Position numbers and translations under genes: made by a program. Shown piece after piece: positions 7,018 to 15,843 of a stretch of 64,000 nt of DNA. The notes beneath the pieces are model-generated. The model was not told where the DNA came from, ran no database searches, and was given only the letters and a program-made list of their open reading frames with translations. Origin of the DNA: Pseudomonadota bacterium (GTDB taxonomy: Bacteria > Pseudomonadota > Alphaproteobacteria > Rhizobiales > Devosiaceae). Every line of letters starts with the position of its first letter. The first letter of the stretch is position 1. The stretch is taken from assembly GCA_023393475.1 (NCBI GenBank), contig JAEWLC010000037.1, forward strand, positions 248,001 to 312,000, written 5' to 3'.

Positions 7018-8859
7018 ATGCCCCAGTATCGTTCCCGCACCACTACCCATGGCCGCAACATGGCCGGCGCCCGCAGCCTCTGGCGCGCCACCGGCATGAA
7101 GGACGGCGATTTCGGCAAGCCGATCATTGCGGTGGTGAACTCCTTCACCCAGTTCGTCCCCGGCCACGTCCACCTCAAGGACCTCGGCCAGCTCGTCGCG
7201 CGCGAGATCGAGGCGGCGGGTGGCGTCGCCAAGGAATTCAACACCATTGCGGTCGATGACGGCATCGCCATGGGCCATGACGGCATGCTCTATTCGCTGC
7301 CCTCGCGCGAGCTGATCGCCGACAGCGTCGAGTACATGGTCAACGCGCACTGCGCCGACGCCATGGTCTGCATCTCGAACTGCGACAAGATCACGCCCGG
7401 CATGCTGATGGCGGCCCTCCGCATCAACATTCCGGTCATCTTCGTCTCCGGCGGTCCGATGGAAGCCGGCAAGGTCGTGCTTTCCGGCCAGCTGCAGGCA
7501 CTCGACCTCGTGGATGCAATGGTCGCCGCCGCCGACGACAAGATCTCCGACGGCGACATCAAGGCCATCGAGGAAGCCGCCTGCCCCACCTGTGGTTCGT
7601 GCTCGGGCATGTTCACCGCCAACTCGATGAACTGCCTCACCGAAGCGCTCGGCCTGTCGCTGCCGGGTAACGGCTCGACCCTCGCCACCCACTCCGACCG
7701 CAAGCGCCTGTTCCAGGAAGCCGGCCACCTGATCGTCGATCTCGCCCGCCGCCATTACGAGCAGGAAGACACCTCGGTCCTGCCGCGCTCGATCGCCACC
7801 AAGGCCGCCTTCGAGAACGCCATGGCCCTCGACATCGCCATGGGCGGCTCGACCAACACCGTGCTGCATATCCTCGCCGCCGCGCAGGAAGCCGAAGTCG
7901 ATTTCACCATGGACGACATCGACGAGCTTTCCCGCAAGGTGCCGGTGCTGTGCAAGGTCGCGCCCGCAAAGGCCGACGTCCACATGGAGGATGTGCACCG
8001 CGCCGGCGGCATCATGTCGATCCTCGGCCAGCTCGACCGCGCCGAGCTGATCAACCGTACTGAGCCGACCGTCCACGCTGCAACGCTCGGCGACGCCCTC
8101 GACCGCTGGGATATCTCCCGCACCAATTCGGACGGCGTGCGCAACTTCTACATGGCCGCGCCCGGCGGCGTCCGCACCACCGAGGCCTTCAGCCAGAGTG
8201 CCCGCTGGAAGGATCTCGATCTCGACCGCGCCAAGGGCGTCATCCGCAGCGCCGAATACGCCTTCTCCAAGGACGGCGGCCTCGCCGTGCTGAAGGGCAA
8301 TGTCGCGCTCGACGGCTGCATCGTGAAGACGGCCGGCGTCGACGAGTCGATCCTGAAGTTCACCGGCCCGGCCCGCGTGTTCGAGAGCCAGGACGCGACC
8401 GTCAAGGCGATCCTCTCGAACGAGGTCAAAGCCGGCGACGTGGTGGTCATCCGCTACGAAGGCCCGCGCGGCGGCCCCGGCATGCAGGAAATGCTCTATC
8501 CGACGAGCTACCTCAAGTCGAAGGGCCTCGGCAAAGCCTGCGCGCTCCTCACCGACGGCCGCTTCTCGGGCGGCACCTCGGGCCTCTCCATCGGCCACGT
8601 CTCGCCCGAAGCTGCCGAAGGCGGCACGATCGGCCTCGTGCGTGAAGGCGACATCATCGAGATCGACATCCCCGGCCGCACCATCAACCTCAAGATCTCC
8701 GATGCGGAGCTGGCCAAGCGCCGCGCCGAGCAGGACCAGCTCGGCTGGAAGCCGGCCACGCCGCGCAAGCGCAACGTCTCGACCGCACTCAAGGTCTACG
8801 CCCAGTTCGCCACCAGCGCCGCCAAGGGCGCCGTGCGCGACCTCAGCAAGCTGCAGTAG
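7018..8859 (+). CDS. ilvD: Dihydroxy-acid dehydratase IlvD
   Basis: This 613-residue enzyme dehydrates 2,3-dihydroxy-isovalerate and -methylvalerate in valine/isoleucine biosynthesis. Length and start (MPQYRSRTTTHGRNMAGARSLWRATG) match the E. coli type. Iron-sulfur cysteines are visible in SNCDKITPGM (C122) and CPTCGSCSGMF (C189, C192, C195). Upstream in-frame starts at 6961 (TTG) and 6985 exist, but ATG 7018 gives the family N-terminus. The gene stands alone between the FixK-like regulator and the convergent hmu operon. Confidence 0.95.
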   Translation: MPQYRSRTTTHGRNMAGARSLWRATGMKDGDFGKPIIAVVNSFTQFVPGHVHLKDLGQLVAREIEAAGGVAKEFNTIAVDDGIAMGHDGMLYSLPSRELIADSVEYMVNAHCADAMVCISNCDKITPGMLMAALRINIPVIFVSGGPMEAGKVVLSGQLQALDLVDAMVAAADDKISDGDIKAIEEAACPTCGSCSGMFTANSMNCLTEALGLSLPGNGSTLATHSDRKRLFQEAGHLIVDLARRHYEQEDTSVLPRSIATKAAFENAMALDIAMGGSTNTVLHILAAAQEAEVDFTMDDIDELSRKVPVLCKVAPAKADVHMEDVHRAGGIMSILGQLDRAELINRTEPTVHAATLGDALDRWDISRTNSDGVRNFYMAAPGGVRTTEAFSQSARWKDLDLDRAKGVIRSAEYAFSKDGGLAVLKGNVALDGCIVKTAGVDESILKFTGPARVFESQDATVKAILSNEVKAGDVVVIRYEGPRGGPGMQEMLYPTSYLKSKGLGKACALLTDGRFSGGTSGLSIGHVSPEAAEGGTIGLVREGDIIEIDIPGRTINLKISDAELAKRRAEQDQLGWKPATPRKRNVSTALKVYAQFATSAAKGAVRDLSKLQ

Positions 8860-8876
8860 GCGGCGCCCACCGATCG

Positions 8877-8900
8877 CCGGCTGGGTTTCAGCCCAGCCGG
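8877..8900. terminator. Hairpin shared by convergent ilvD and hmuV ends
   Basis: CCGGCTGGG (8877-8885) pairs with CCCAGCCGG (8892-8900), a perfect 9-bp stem with a 6-nt loop. It overlaps the last codons and stop of hmuV, so it can serve as terminator for both strands, although it has no long T run. Confidence 0.6.
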
Positions 8901-9661
8901 ACGAACAGGCCGGCGTCGTCGCGGTGAAAGCGGATCGGGCAGTCGAACACGTCTGTCATCCGATCGTCCGTCAGCACGTCGTCCGGCGCGCCGAAACCGG
9001 CCGCCGTGCCGCCGCGCATGGCAAGGATCCGGTCGGCGAACCGCGCCGCGAGGTTGAGATCGTGGAGGATCGCCACGACCCCGCCACCCGCGTCGGCGAA
9101 CTCGCGCGCGATCTTCATCACCAGGATCTGGTGCTTCACATCGAGGCTCGAGACCGGTTCGTCGAGCAGCAGGTAGCGCGGCAACCCGTCGAGCACCGGC
9201 TGCCAGACCTGGCAGAGCACGCGCGCCAGCTGCACCCGCTGCTGCTCGCCGCCCGATAGATCGCCGTAGTAGCGCCCCGAGAACCCGGCGAGATCCACCC
9301 GCTCCAGCGCCCGCTCCGGCAGCGTCTCGCGCGCCCCCATGCTGACACCCGACCTCCCGCCGCTGAGGCCGAGGGCCACCACTTCGCGCACGGTGAAGGG
9401 AAAGGACAGCGTCGCGTGCTGCGGCAGTACCGCGCGCTGGCTCGCCGTTTCCCACGGCTTCATCGCCCTGCTGTCGCGCCCGTTGATCCGCACCGTCCCG
9501 GCGAATGGCAGCTCCCCCGACAATGCCTTGAGCAGCGTCGATTTTCCCGAGCCGTTCGGCCCGATGATGACAGTCACTTCGCCCGGCATGGCGTCGAACT
9601 CGACCGAGCGGACGATCGTCTTTCCGCCAATGCCGATGCTGTCGATGGCAGTGCTGAGCAC
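8888..9661 (-). CDS. hmuV: Haem ABC transporter ATP-binding protein HmuV
   Basis: This 257-residue ATPase powers haem import across the inner membrane. Walker A is GPNGSGKST (34-42), the signature is LSGGEQQR and Walker B is LLLDEPVSSLD. The signature and the HDLNLAARFADRI switch region match the HmuV/BhuV group of iron-chelate ATPases. It starts with GTG, 4 nt after the hmuU stop, and is the last gene of hmuSTUV. Confidence 0.92.
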   Translation of the reverse strand: MLSTAIDSIGIGGKTIVRSVEFDAMPGEVTVIIGPNGSGKSTLLKALSGELPFAGTVRINGRDSRAMKPWETASQRAVLPQHATLSFPFTVREVVALGLSGGRSGVSMGARETLPERALERVDLAGFSGRYYGDLSGGEQQRVQLARVLCQVWQPVLDGLPRYLLLDEPVSSLDVKHQILVMKIAREFADAGGGVVAILHDLNLAARFADRILAMRGGTAAGFGAPDDVLTDDRMTDVFDCPIRFHRDDAGLFVRLG

Positions 9662-9665
9662 GGGG

Positions 9666-10760
9666 CTAGTCCCAGAGTTGGCCGCGGCGACGCAGCAGGA
9701 TCCAGAGGAAGAACGGCCCGCCCACCGCTGCCGTCACGATGCCGATCGGCAGTTCGGCCGGCGCGACGATCACCCGGCTGACGGCGTCGGCGACCAAGAG
9801 GAAAGCAGCGCCAAGCAGCGCCGAGCCCGGCAGCAGGTAGCGGTTGTCCGGTCCCATGACGAGCCGCAGCACATGCGGCACCACGATGCCGACAAAGCCG
9901 ATGCCGCCGCTGACCGCCACCGACGCGCCCACCGCCGCGGCCACCGCGACGATCGCCATTGCCTTGAGGCGCTGCACCGGGATGCCCAGGTGGTGCGCCG
10001 TCGCCTCGCCCAGCGTGATGGCGTTGAGCCCGCCCGAGAGCGTCAGGGCCACGGCCGTGCCGCCGACGATCGGCAGCGAAGCCGCCAGCACCTTGTTCCA
10101 GTTGGCGCCGGCGAGCGAGCCGAGGTTCCAGAACGTCAGGTCGCGCAACTGCGTATCGTTGGCGAGATAGATCAGCACGCCCGTGATCGCCCCGGCAAAG
10201 GCGCTGATCGCGATGCCGGCGAGCAGCATGGTCGCCACCGCGGTCTGCCCGCGCCGGGTCGCCACGCTGTAGAGCACCAGCGTCGTCAGCAGCCCGCCGA
10301 TGAATGCCGCGATCGGCAGCGCGAAGATGCCGAGCATCGCGGTGATCGGTGCCAGCACGCTGCCGCCTAGGACAATGACGCCCACGGCACCGAGGCTCGC
10401 GCCGGCCGATACGCCGACGAGGCCCGGATCGGCGAGCGGGTTGCGGAACAGCCCCTGCATCACAGCGCCTGATACAGCCAGCCCTGCCCCCACCAGCATG
10501 CCCAGCGCCATGCGCGGCAGCCGGATGTCGTAGATGATCAGCCTGTCGCGCACGACACCTGGATCGTTGGCATCGACGAGCCCGAGCCAGTTGCCGATCA
10601 CCGACAGCCCGCTGACGCCCGATGCCCCGGTCGCAAGGCTCACCAATGCGGCGATGGCCAGCAGGACCACCAGCCCCACCAGCGTCACGCGCCCGAGGGC
10701 ACGGCGATCGCCACCGCGCGATTGCGCGATGGCGGAAAGCGGCATGGCGATATCAGCCAT
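9666..10760 (-). CDS. hmuU: Haem ABC transporter permease HmuU (FecCD family)
   Basis: This is a permease of 364 residues with about ten membrane helices. FecCD-family signatures are visible: GAVMQGLFRNPLADPGLVGVS, GFVGIVVPHVLRLVMGPDNR and the C-terminal PAELPIGIVTAAVGGPFFLWIL. It moves haem from HmuT into the cytoplasm. The start lies at a GTG-ATG pair; ATG at 10760 overlaps the hmuT TGA by one base (TGATG) and was chosen. GTG one codon upstream is the alternative. Confidence 0.92.
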   Translation of the reverse strand: MADIAMPLSAIAQSRGGDRRALGRVTLVGLVVLLAIAALVSLATGASGVSGLSVIGNWLGLVDANDPGVVRDRLIIYDIRLPRMALGMLVGAGLAVSGAVMQGLFRNPLADPGLVGVSAGASLGAVGVIVLGGSVLAPITAMLGIFALPIAAFIGGLLTTLVLYSVATRRGQTAVATMLLAGIAISAFAGAITGVLIYLANDTQLRDLTFWNLGSLAGANWNKVLAASLPIVGGTAVALTLSGGLNAITLGEATAHHLGIPVQRLKAMAIVAVAAAVGASVAVSGGIGFVGIVVPHVLRLVMGPDNRYLLPGSALLGAAFLLVADAVSRVIVAPAELPIGIVTAAVGGPFFLWILLRRRGQLWD

Positions 10761-11644
10761 CACTGGGCCGCCGGATCGGCGCCATAGAGGGCAGCCGCGA
10801 CTTCGGCCACGGCCGATGCGGTGCGCGGCCCGAAGCCGAGGAGGTAGGAACCATCCAGCCGGATGACCGCCTTGTTGGCCGCCGCCGGCGTCATTGCGAT
10901 GCCGGGCTGCGCCAGCAACTCCTCGTCGGTCACTTCGAGGCCATCGCGGATCATCATCAGGATGGCATCGGGCTGTGCCGTGACGATCGCCTCGTCGGTC
11001 AGCGCCTTGTAGCCCGGATACTCGGTGACGGCGTTGATGCCGCCGGCCAGCTCGATGACCCCATCGGCTGCCGTGCCGGTGCCCGAAGCCATCACCTTGC
11101 CGTCCTGCAGGGTGAGGACGAACAGCACGCGCTTCTTTTCGGCGACACCGCTGGTGATCGCTTCGGCCGCCTTCAGTTCCCCGTCGAGCCTGGCCGCCAG
11201 TTCGGCGGCCTTGTCCTCGATGCCGAGCGCCTCACCGACCACGCGCACCTTCTCGAGGATGCCGTCGTGCGAAAAGCTCTCGGGCACGGTGACGATCTCG
11301 ATCGAGCTCTTGTTGAGCACGTCGATCGTCTCCTGCGGACCGCTGCCTTCGAGCATCAGGATCGCGGTCGGGTTGACCGACAGCACGCCCTCCGCCGCCA
11401 GCTGGCGCGCATAGCCGATGTCGGGCAGCTTGGCCGCCGCTTCCGGATAGGTCGCGGTCTGGTCGCGCGCCACCAGCGTGCCCTCGGCCCCGAGCGCATA
11501 GATGATCTCGGTGAGCGAGCCACCGATCGAAACCAGCCGCGAGGGATCGCTGAACGGCTTGACCTCGCCGGCCGACGCGGTGGTCAGCGCGGCGCCGAGC
11601 AGTGCGGCAACGATCAGCGGCTTGCGGAACAGGGTGTTCATCAT
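10760..11644 (-). CDS. hmuT: Periplasmic haem-binding protein HmuT
   Basis: This is a substrate-binding protein of 294 residues, PF01497 type, with a Sec signal peptide (LIVAALLGAALTTASA) and the haem-binding-protein pattern RLVSIGGSLTEIIYALGA, followed by DQTATYPEAAAKLPDIGY. These match HmuT/HutB haem carriers rather than siderophore-binding proteins. Three possible starts lie within nine bases (GTG 11650, ATG 11644, ATG 11641). It lies only a few bases downstream of hmuS. Confidence 0.9.
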   Translation of the reverse strand: MMNTLFRKPLIVAALLGAALTTASAGEVKPFSDPSRLVSIGGSLTEIIYALGAEGTLVARDQTATYPEAAAKLPDIGYARQLAAEGVLSVNPTAILMLEGSGPQETIDVLNKSSIEIVTVPESFSHDGILEKVRVVGEALGIEDKAAELAARLDGELKAAEAITSGVAEKKRVLFVLTLQDGKVMASGTGTAADGVIELAGGINAVTEYPGYKALTDEAIVTAQPDAILMMIRDGLEVTDEELLAQPGIAMTPAAANKAVIRLDGSYLLGFGPRTASAVAEVAAALYGADPAAQ

Positions 11645-11652
11645 CGTCACAC

Positions 11653-12702
11653 TCAGGCGGCGTTGGACTGATCGAGACGCGGCAGGCCCTCGGCCAGCGC
11701 CCGCCAGGCGGGCCGCTCGTCCTGCCCCTCGATACGCTTGCCGAAGAACTGGACGATCAGCTCATTGCTGGCGTCGTAGCACTCGAGCGAGGTGACGTGC
11801 CCCTTGTCGGTCGGCTTGCGAACCACCCAGGCCTGCGTGATGTGGTCGAGCCTGAGGTGCATGTGGAAGGTCTCGTCGAGCACGTTCAGCCACGGGCCCA
11901 TCGGCGAGATGTTGTGGATCGGACCGGAGTGGATCTGGATGCACCCCGCATTGCCGGCAAAGATCATGATCGGCAGGTCCGGCTGCGCTGCGGCGCCGTG
12001 CATGAGCTCGGCGGTCGCCTCCGGCGGAACCGGCCAGGCATAGGATTCGCCGATCATCTCGAGCGCCTGCACGCGCGTCAGGTTGAGGCGCTTGAGCATA
12101 CCGAAGAACTGGTGTGTGTCGGTGAGCTTGTCCCAGGAATCGCGCAGCTCGGCGACACTCGCTGGCGCGCCGGCGGCCTCGTTGTTCTGCGGATAAGGCA
12201 CCGTGGCCACGGTCTGCGGCTGTTCCGGAGCCGTCAGCTTGGTGACGATCGCCTGCCACGCCTCGAGGTTGGTGTCCGGGCGCGAGTGAATCTTGAACAC
12301 CGCCTCGCCGGCGCCGTCGAAGAACTGCAGCGAGCGGCGGATCTCGCCATCCTCGCCCTGCTTTTCCACAGCGAAGCCGTACTTCCAGCGGCTGGGGAAA
12401 ATGCGCAGGTCGATCTGCTCGCCGAGCACGATGCCGGCATGGCCGCTGATGCCCTTCACGAACGGGCCGATCTTTTCATGCACGACGGATTCGTTGCGGG
12501 TCAGCGCCATGACCTCGCCGCAGGACGGCATTTCCTCGAGCAGCAGCGGCAGGTCCACCGTGAGTCGGGTGTTCCCCAGCCCGACATAGGACGCCACGAG
12601 GTCGGCCTCGGAGATCTTGTGAATACGGGCGAAATCGCGCTCCCGCATCTTCGAGTTTGCACTCCGAAGGTCGCGGATGGCCTCGGGTGTAAGCGTCGTC
12701 AT
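11653..12702 (-). CDS. hmuS: Haem utilisation/degradation protein HmuS (HemS family)
   Basis: This 349-residue cytoplasmic protein has two tandem HemS/ChuX-like halves, visible as parallel segments MALTRNESVVHEKIGPF and IMIFAGNAGCIQIHSGPI. The family binds imported haem and, in some members, breaks it down. ATG at 12702 is preceded by GGAGA; the frame is open further but that part is leader sequence. It is the first gene of hmuSTUV and is divergent from hmuR, so both probably share iron control. Confidence 0.92.
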   Translation of the reverse strand: MTTLTPEAIRDLRSANSKMRERDFARIHKISEADLVASYVGLGNTRLTVDLPLLLEEMPSCGEVMALTRNESVVHEKIGPFVKGISGHAGIVLGEQIDLRIFPSRWKYGFAVEKQGEDGEIRRSLQFFDGAGEAVFKIHSRPDTNLEAWQAIVTKLTAPEQPQTVATVPYPQNNEAAGAPASVAELRDSWDKLTDTHQFFGMLKRLNLTRVQALEMIGESYAWPVPPEATAELMHGAAAQPDLPIMIFAGNAGCIQIHSGPIHNISPMGPWLNVLDETFHMHLRLDHITQAWVVRKPTDKGHVTSLECYDASNELIVQFFGKRIEGQDERPAWRALAEGLPRLDQSNAA

Positions 12703-12908
12703 GGTCTGCGTGTCTCCTGCCGGGTCGAGATGATGCGCTGCCGACCGAACCCCTTGTCCGGGCCACGCATCTAACTTGACTATCCGTATCAGGATTTGTA
12801 GACGGATCAATAGTGGACTTTTAGAGTCATGTTTGTGACTGAAGTTTGCTCAGCCAGCCAGCGTCAAGCGAGCCAGCCGGAACCCTCAAGAATTATTGGA
12901 GACTCCAA
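12703..12908. promoter_or_regulatory. Divergent hmuS / hmuR control region
   Basis: This 206-bp AT-richer gap should hold both promoters. Two inverted repeats stand out: ATCCGT (12782-12787) with ACGGAT (12802-12807), and AGTCA (12825-12829) with TGACT (12836-12840). A TTGACT hexamer lies at 12776-12781. An iron regulator such as Irr, RirA or Fur is expected here from known alphaproteobacterial haem loci, but no canonical box can be read with confidence. Confidence 0.45.
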
Positions 12909-15086
12909 ATGGGACTGGTCAGGGCGAACGCACGTGCGTTGCTCGCCGGGGTGGCGCTGACCGCGATTGCGTCGGCTCAGGTCGCGCAGGCGCAGGAGAC
13001 TACGACTGCCAACACGTCGTTCATGACGCTGCTCGAACGCATCGTCGTCGGCGCCGGCAAGGAAAAGATCGCGATCGACACGCCGCAGGCCGTGACCGTC
13101 GTGACGCAGGGCGACATCGACGTGCAGCAGGCGGTCACCACAGGTGAACTGTTCCAGGGCGTTCCCGGCATCACCGTCATCGGTTCCGACCGTGCCTTCG
13201 GCGAAGCCTTCAACATCCGCGGCATCGGCAAGACTGAGAGCTCGCCGGAAGCGGCCCGCATCATCGTCAATGTCGACGGCCAGCCGAAATTCTTCGAGCA
13301 GTACCGCATGGGCTCGTTCTTCGGCGATCCCGAGCTCTACAAGCAGGTCGAAGTCCTGCGCGGCCCCGCGTCGTCCACGCTCTACGGTGCCGGCGCCATC
13401 GGCGGCGTCATCAACTTCACCACCAAGGACGCCTCCGATTTCATCAAGGACGGCAAGACCGGCGCGATCAAGCTGAAGGGCACCTACGCCGATAACGGCG
13501 ACAGCCTGATGACCTCGGCCCTGCTCGCGCACCGGATCAACGAGACCTTCGAGGTCCTCGCCGCCGGCAACTGGCGCACCAGCGATGACTTCCTCAAGGC
13601 CGACGGCACCCCGCTCGAGGGCAGCGCCTTCGACGGCCTCTCCGGCCTCGTGAAAGCCAAGGCTTCGTTCGGCGACAACAACGAGCAGAGCCTCACCGCT
13701 TCGTACCAGCGGCTGAACAACACGGCCGAGCAGACCCGGCTGGCGCAGACCGGCAAGTACGTCACGGACGTGTTCGGCTTCGTCGATCTCGATGTCGTCG
13801 ACCAGACCTTCGTCCTCGCCTGGGAGAACCCCGACAGCGACAACCCGTGGATCGATGCCAACGTATCGCTGAGCTACTCCGATACGCTGAACCAGCAGCG
13901 CAACCACCGCGCCGAGCGTGACGGCCCGCTGTCCAACCTGGCGCCCACCGATCCGAACGGCATCACCTTCGCGGACTCGGACTACCAGTACTCCACCCTG
14001 CAGCTGAAGGCCGACAACACCGTCGAGTGGATCACCGACGATTTCGAGAACTACTTCACCGTCGGCCTGCAGGCGAGCACCCAGGACCGGCTGGTCCGGT
14101 ACCCCGGCTACGATTTCGAGCCGCCGACCCATCCGCAGGGCACCGAGGACAAGCTCGGCCTGTTCGTGCAGGATGAGCTGACCTGGGACAACCTGACCGT
14201 GACCGCCGGTATCCGTGGCGACTGGCACACGGTAACCCCGTTCAACGACAGCTTCCCCACCCTCGACGGCTCTGCCTTCTCGCCCAAGCTCGCGGCGATC
14301 TATGCGCTCAGCGACAACATCAACATCTTCGGATCGGTCGCTCATACCGAGCGCCTGCCGACCATCGACGAGCTCTACTCGGTGGCGGCGCCGACCCTAC
14401 CGAACCCGCCGCGCAGCCCGCTGGGCAGCTCGGGCAAGACCGCCAGCCTCGACTTGAGGAAAGAGGCGGCCCTCTCCTTCGAGGCCGGCTTCTCGCTCAC
14501 CGCCGACGACATGGTGCTCTCGGGCGACAACTCGAGCCTCAAGTTCACGGCCTTCCACAGCAAGATCCGGGACATGATCGCGTCGAACACCGCTCCCGCC
14601 TACGGGCAGACGGCTCCGACCTACTACGGCAACATCGACGAGGCAGAGATCTCGGGCTTCGAGATCGAGGCGGCCTACAACTCCGAGGCGTTCTTCGCCA
14701 ATCTCGCCTACACCCACACGGTCGGCACCAACCTCTTGACCGGCATGCCGCTGACCACCGTGCCGCAGGACAAGTTCGTCCTCTCGGGCGGCCTGCGCAA
14801 CACCGAGTGGAACCTCGAATACGGCGCACGCCTGACCATCGCTGCCGAGGGCGACTACATCCTGCCGACCAACGGCATGGGCTTCGGCGCCGACGGCACG
14901 GCTGAGCCCTGGCATACGGTCGACCTCTTCGCCAACTGGAAGCCCGAGCAGGGACCGCTGGAAGGTACCGAGATCCTCGCCTCGGTCGACAACCTGTTCA
15001 ACGCCGACTATCGCGAGAACCTGGAATACGACCGCTCGAAGGGCCGCACCTTCAAGCTGACCCTCTCCAAGCAGTTCGACTACTGA
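12909..15086 (+). CDS. hmuR: TonB-dependent haem receptor HmuR
   Basis: This 725-residue outer-membrane receptor has a signal peptide (cleavage after about AQVAQA), a TonB-box-like LERIVVGAGK, a plug domain (VEVLRGPASSTLYGAGAIGGVINF) and a 22-strand-type barrel ending in LTLSKQFDY with terminal aromatic residue. ATG at 12909 has GGAG upstream. Haem specificity is inferred mainly from the divergent hmuSTUV operon. The usual FRAP/NPNL haem-receptor motif appears degenerate: the matching stretch reads ERLPTIDELY instead of FRAPxxxELY. Confidence 0.85.
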   Translation: MGLVRANARALLAGVALTAIASAQVAQAQETTTANTSFMTLLERIVVGAGKEKIAIDTPQAVTVVTQGDIDVQQAVTTGELFQGVPGITVIGSDRAFGEAFNIRGIGKTESSPEAARIIVNVDGQPKFFEQYRMGSFFGDPELYKQVEVLRGPASSTLYGAGAIGGVINFTTKDASDFIKDGKTGAIKLKGTYADNGDSLMTSALLAHRINETFEVLAAGNWRTSDDFLKADGTPLEGSAFDGLSGLVKAKASFGDNNEQSLTASYQRLNNTAEQTRLAQTGKYVTDVFGFVDLDVVDQTFVLAWENPDSDNPWIDANVSLSYSDTLNQQRNHRAERDGPLSNLAPTDPNGITFADSDYQYSTLQLKADNTVEWITDDFENYFTVGLQASTQDRLVRYPGYDFEPPTHPQGTEDKLGLFVQDELTWDNLTVTAGIRGDWHTVTPFNDSFPTLDGSAFSPKLAAIYALSDNINIFGSVAHTERLPTIDELYSVAAPTLPNPPRSPLGSSGKTASLDLRKEAALSFEAGFSLTADDMVLSGDNSSLKFTAFHSKIRDMIASNTAPAYGQTAPTYYGNIDEAEISGFEIEAAYNSEAFFANLAYTHTVGTNLLTGMPLTTVPQDKFVLSGGLRNTEWNLEYGARLTIAAEGDYILPTNGMGFGADGTAEPWHTVDLFANWKPEQGPLEGTEILASVDNLFNADYRENLEYDRSKGRTFKLTLSKQFDY

Positions 15087-15095
15087 CGAGACAAT

Positions 15096-15122
15096 CCGGG
15101 GCCCTCGGGGCCCCGGTTCATT
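15096..15122. terminator. Terminator between convergent hmuR and the IalB-family gene
   Basis: CCGGGGCC (15096-15103) and GGCCCCGG (15109-15116) form a perfect 8-bp stem, followed by TTCATTT on the plus strand. It lies between two convergent stop codons and may act in both directions. Confidence 0.7.
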
Positions 15123-15127
15123 TCCGG

Positions 15128-15655
15128 CTACTGGATCTTCTCGAAGGCCGCGGTGAACCCAAGGAGCGACACCGGCACGTTGATGTCCCGGCGCCCCTGG
15201 TCCTGGAAGGTGATCTGCAGCGACTCGCCGCCCTTCATCGCCGCCAGCATGGCCTCGCTCACCTGCTCGCCCGCATAGCACCCCTGGTTGTCGCAGGTCT
15301 GGAGCGGCAGCGGATCGAAACTCTGCTCGCCCACGGCGAGCTTCAGCCCGGCCGGCAGGTAGAGCCCGTACGGCGTCTGGATCATCATCACCGGTGAGGC
15401 GCTGCCCGCGGGCATCCGGATGGTGACCGCCGTCAGCAGCTGCCCGGTATTGCTCATCACCACACGCTGCTCCATGACGCAATCGAGCGCGCTGCCCCTG
15501 CCCTCGCTCAGGCAGCGGGCCGCCCACGGTGCCGGTGCCGGCGGCGGAGTCGCGCCCTCCGCTGGCGCAGGCGTCGCTTCCTGCGCCGCCGCACCGAATG
15601 ACAGCATGCCAGTCAGTAGCGCGACACTGATCGCGCCAACAATACTCCGCACCAT
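15128..15655 (-). CDS. Invasion-associated locus B (IalB) family protein
   Basis: This 175-residue exported protein has a signal peptide (IVGAISVALLTGMLSFGAAAQ), an Ala/Pro-rich linker and an IalB domain. The domain has the spaced cysteines expected for the family (CLSEGRGSALDCVMEQ and LQTCDNQGCYAGE) and the phrase LYLPAGLKLAVG. Despite the name, the family is widespread in non-pathogenic Hyphomicrobiales and its biochemical role is unclear. ATG at 15655 has GGAGGG 7 nt upstream; a GTG five codons earlier is less likely. Confidence 0.88.
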   Translation of the reverse strand: MVRSIVGAISVALLTGMLSFGAAAQEATPAPAEGATPPPAPAPWAARCLSEGRGSALDCVMEQRVVMSNTGQLLTAVTIRMPAGSASPVMMIQTPYGLYLPAGLKLAVGEQSFDPLPLQTCDNQGCYAGEQVSEAMLAAMKGGESLQITFQDQGRRDINVPVSLLGFTAAFEKIQ

Positions 15656-15814
15656 CTTGCATCCCTCCACCTATACTTCGAGCCTAAGTGCCCGTTCCTC
15701 GCGAGTCTAATGAACTTTGCCTCTGACCCGTGCGGCGCAGGCACAAAGAGTCGCGGGGACATCGACCTCCCCCCGCTTTCCTCCCCCTTGACTCCCCCGC
15801 CCCCTGCGATACGC

Positions 15815-15828
15815 TGAAACCGGTTTCA
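15815..15828. promoter_or_regulatory. LacI-type operator palindrome before the amino-acid ABC/asparaginase operon
   Basis: TGAAACCGGTTTCA is a perfect 14-bp palindrome with a central CG, the usual form of LacI-family operators. It lies 15 bp before the GTG start of the first permease. Its 12-bp core GAAACCGGTTTC recurs at 18256-18267 inside the asparaginase gene of the same operon. The LacI regulator at 19896-20891 is the natural candidate. Confidence 0.72.
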
Positions 15829-15843
15829 CTGTCTGGATCAAGC

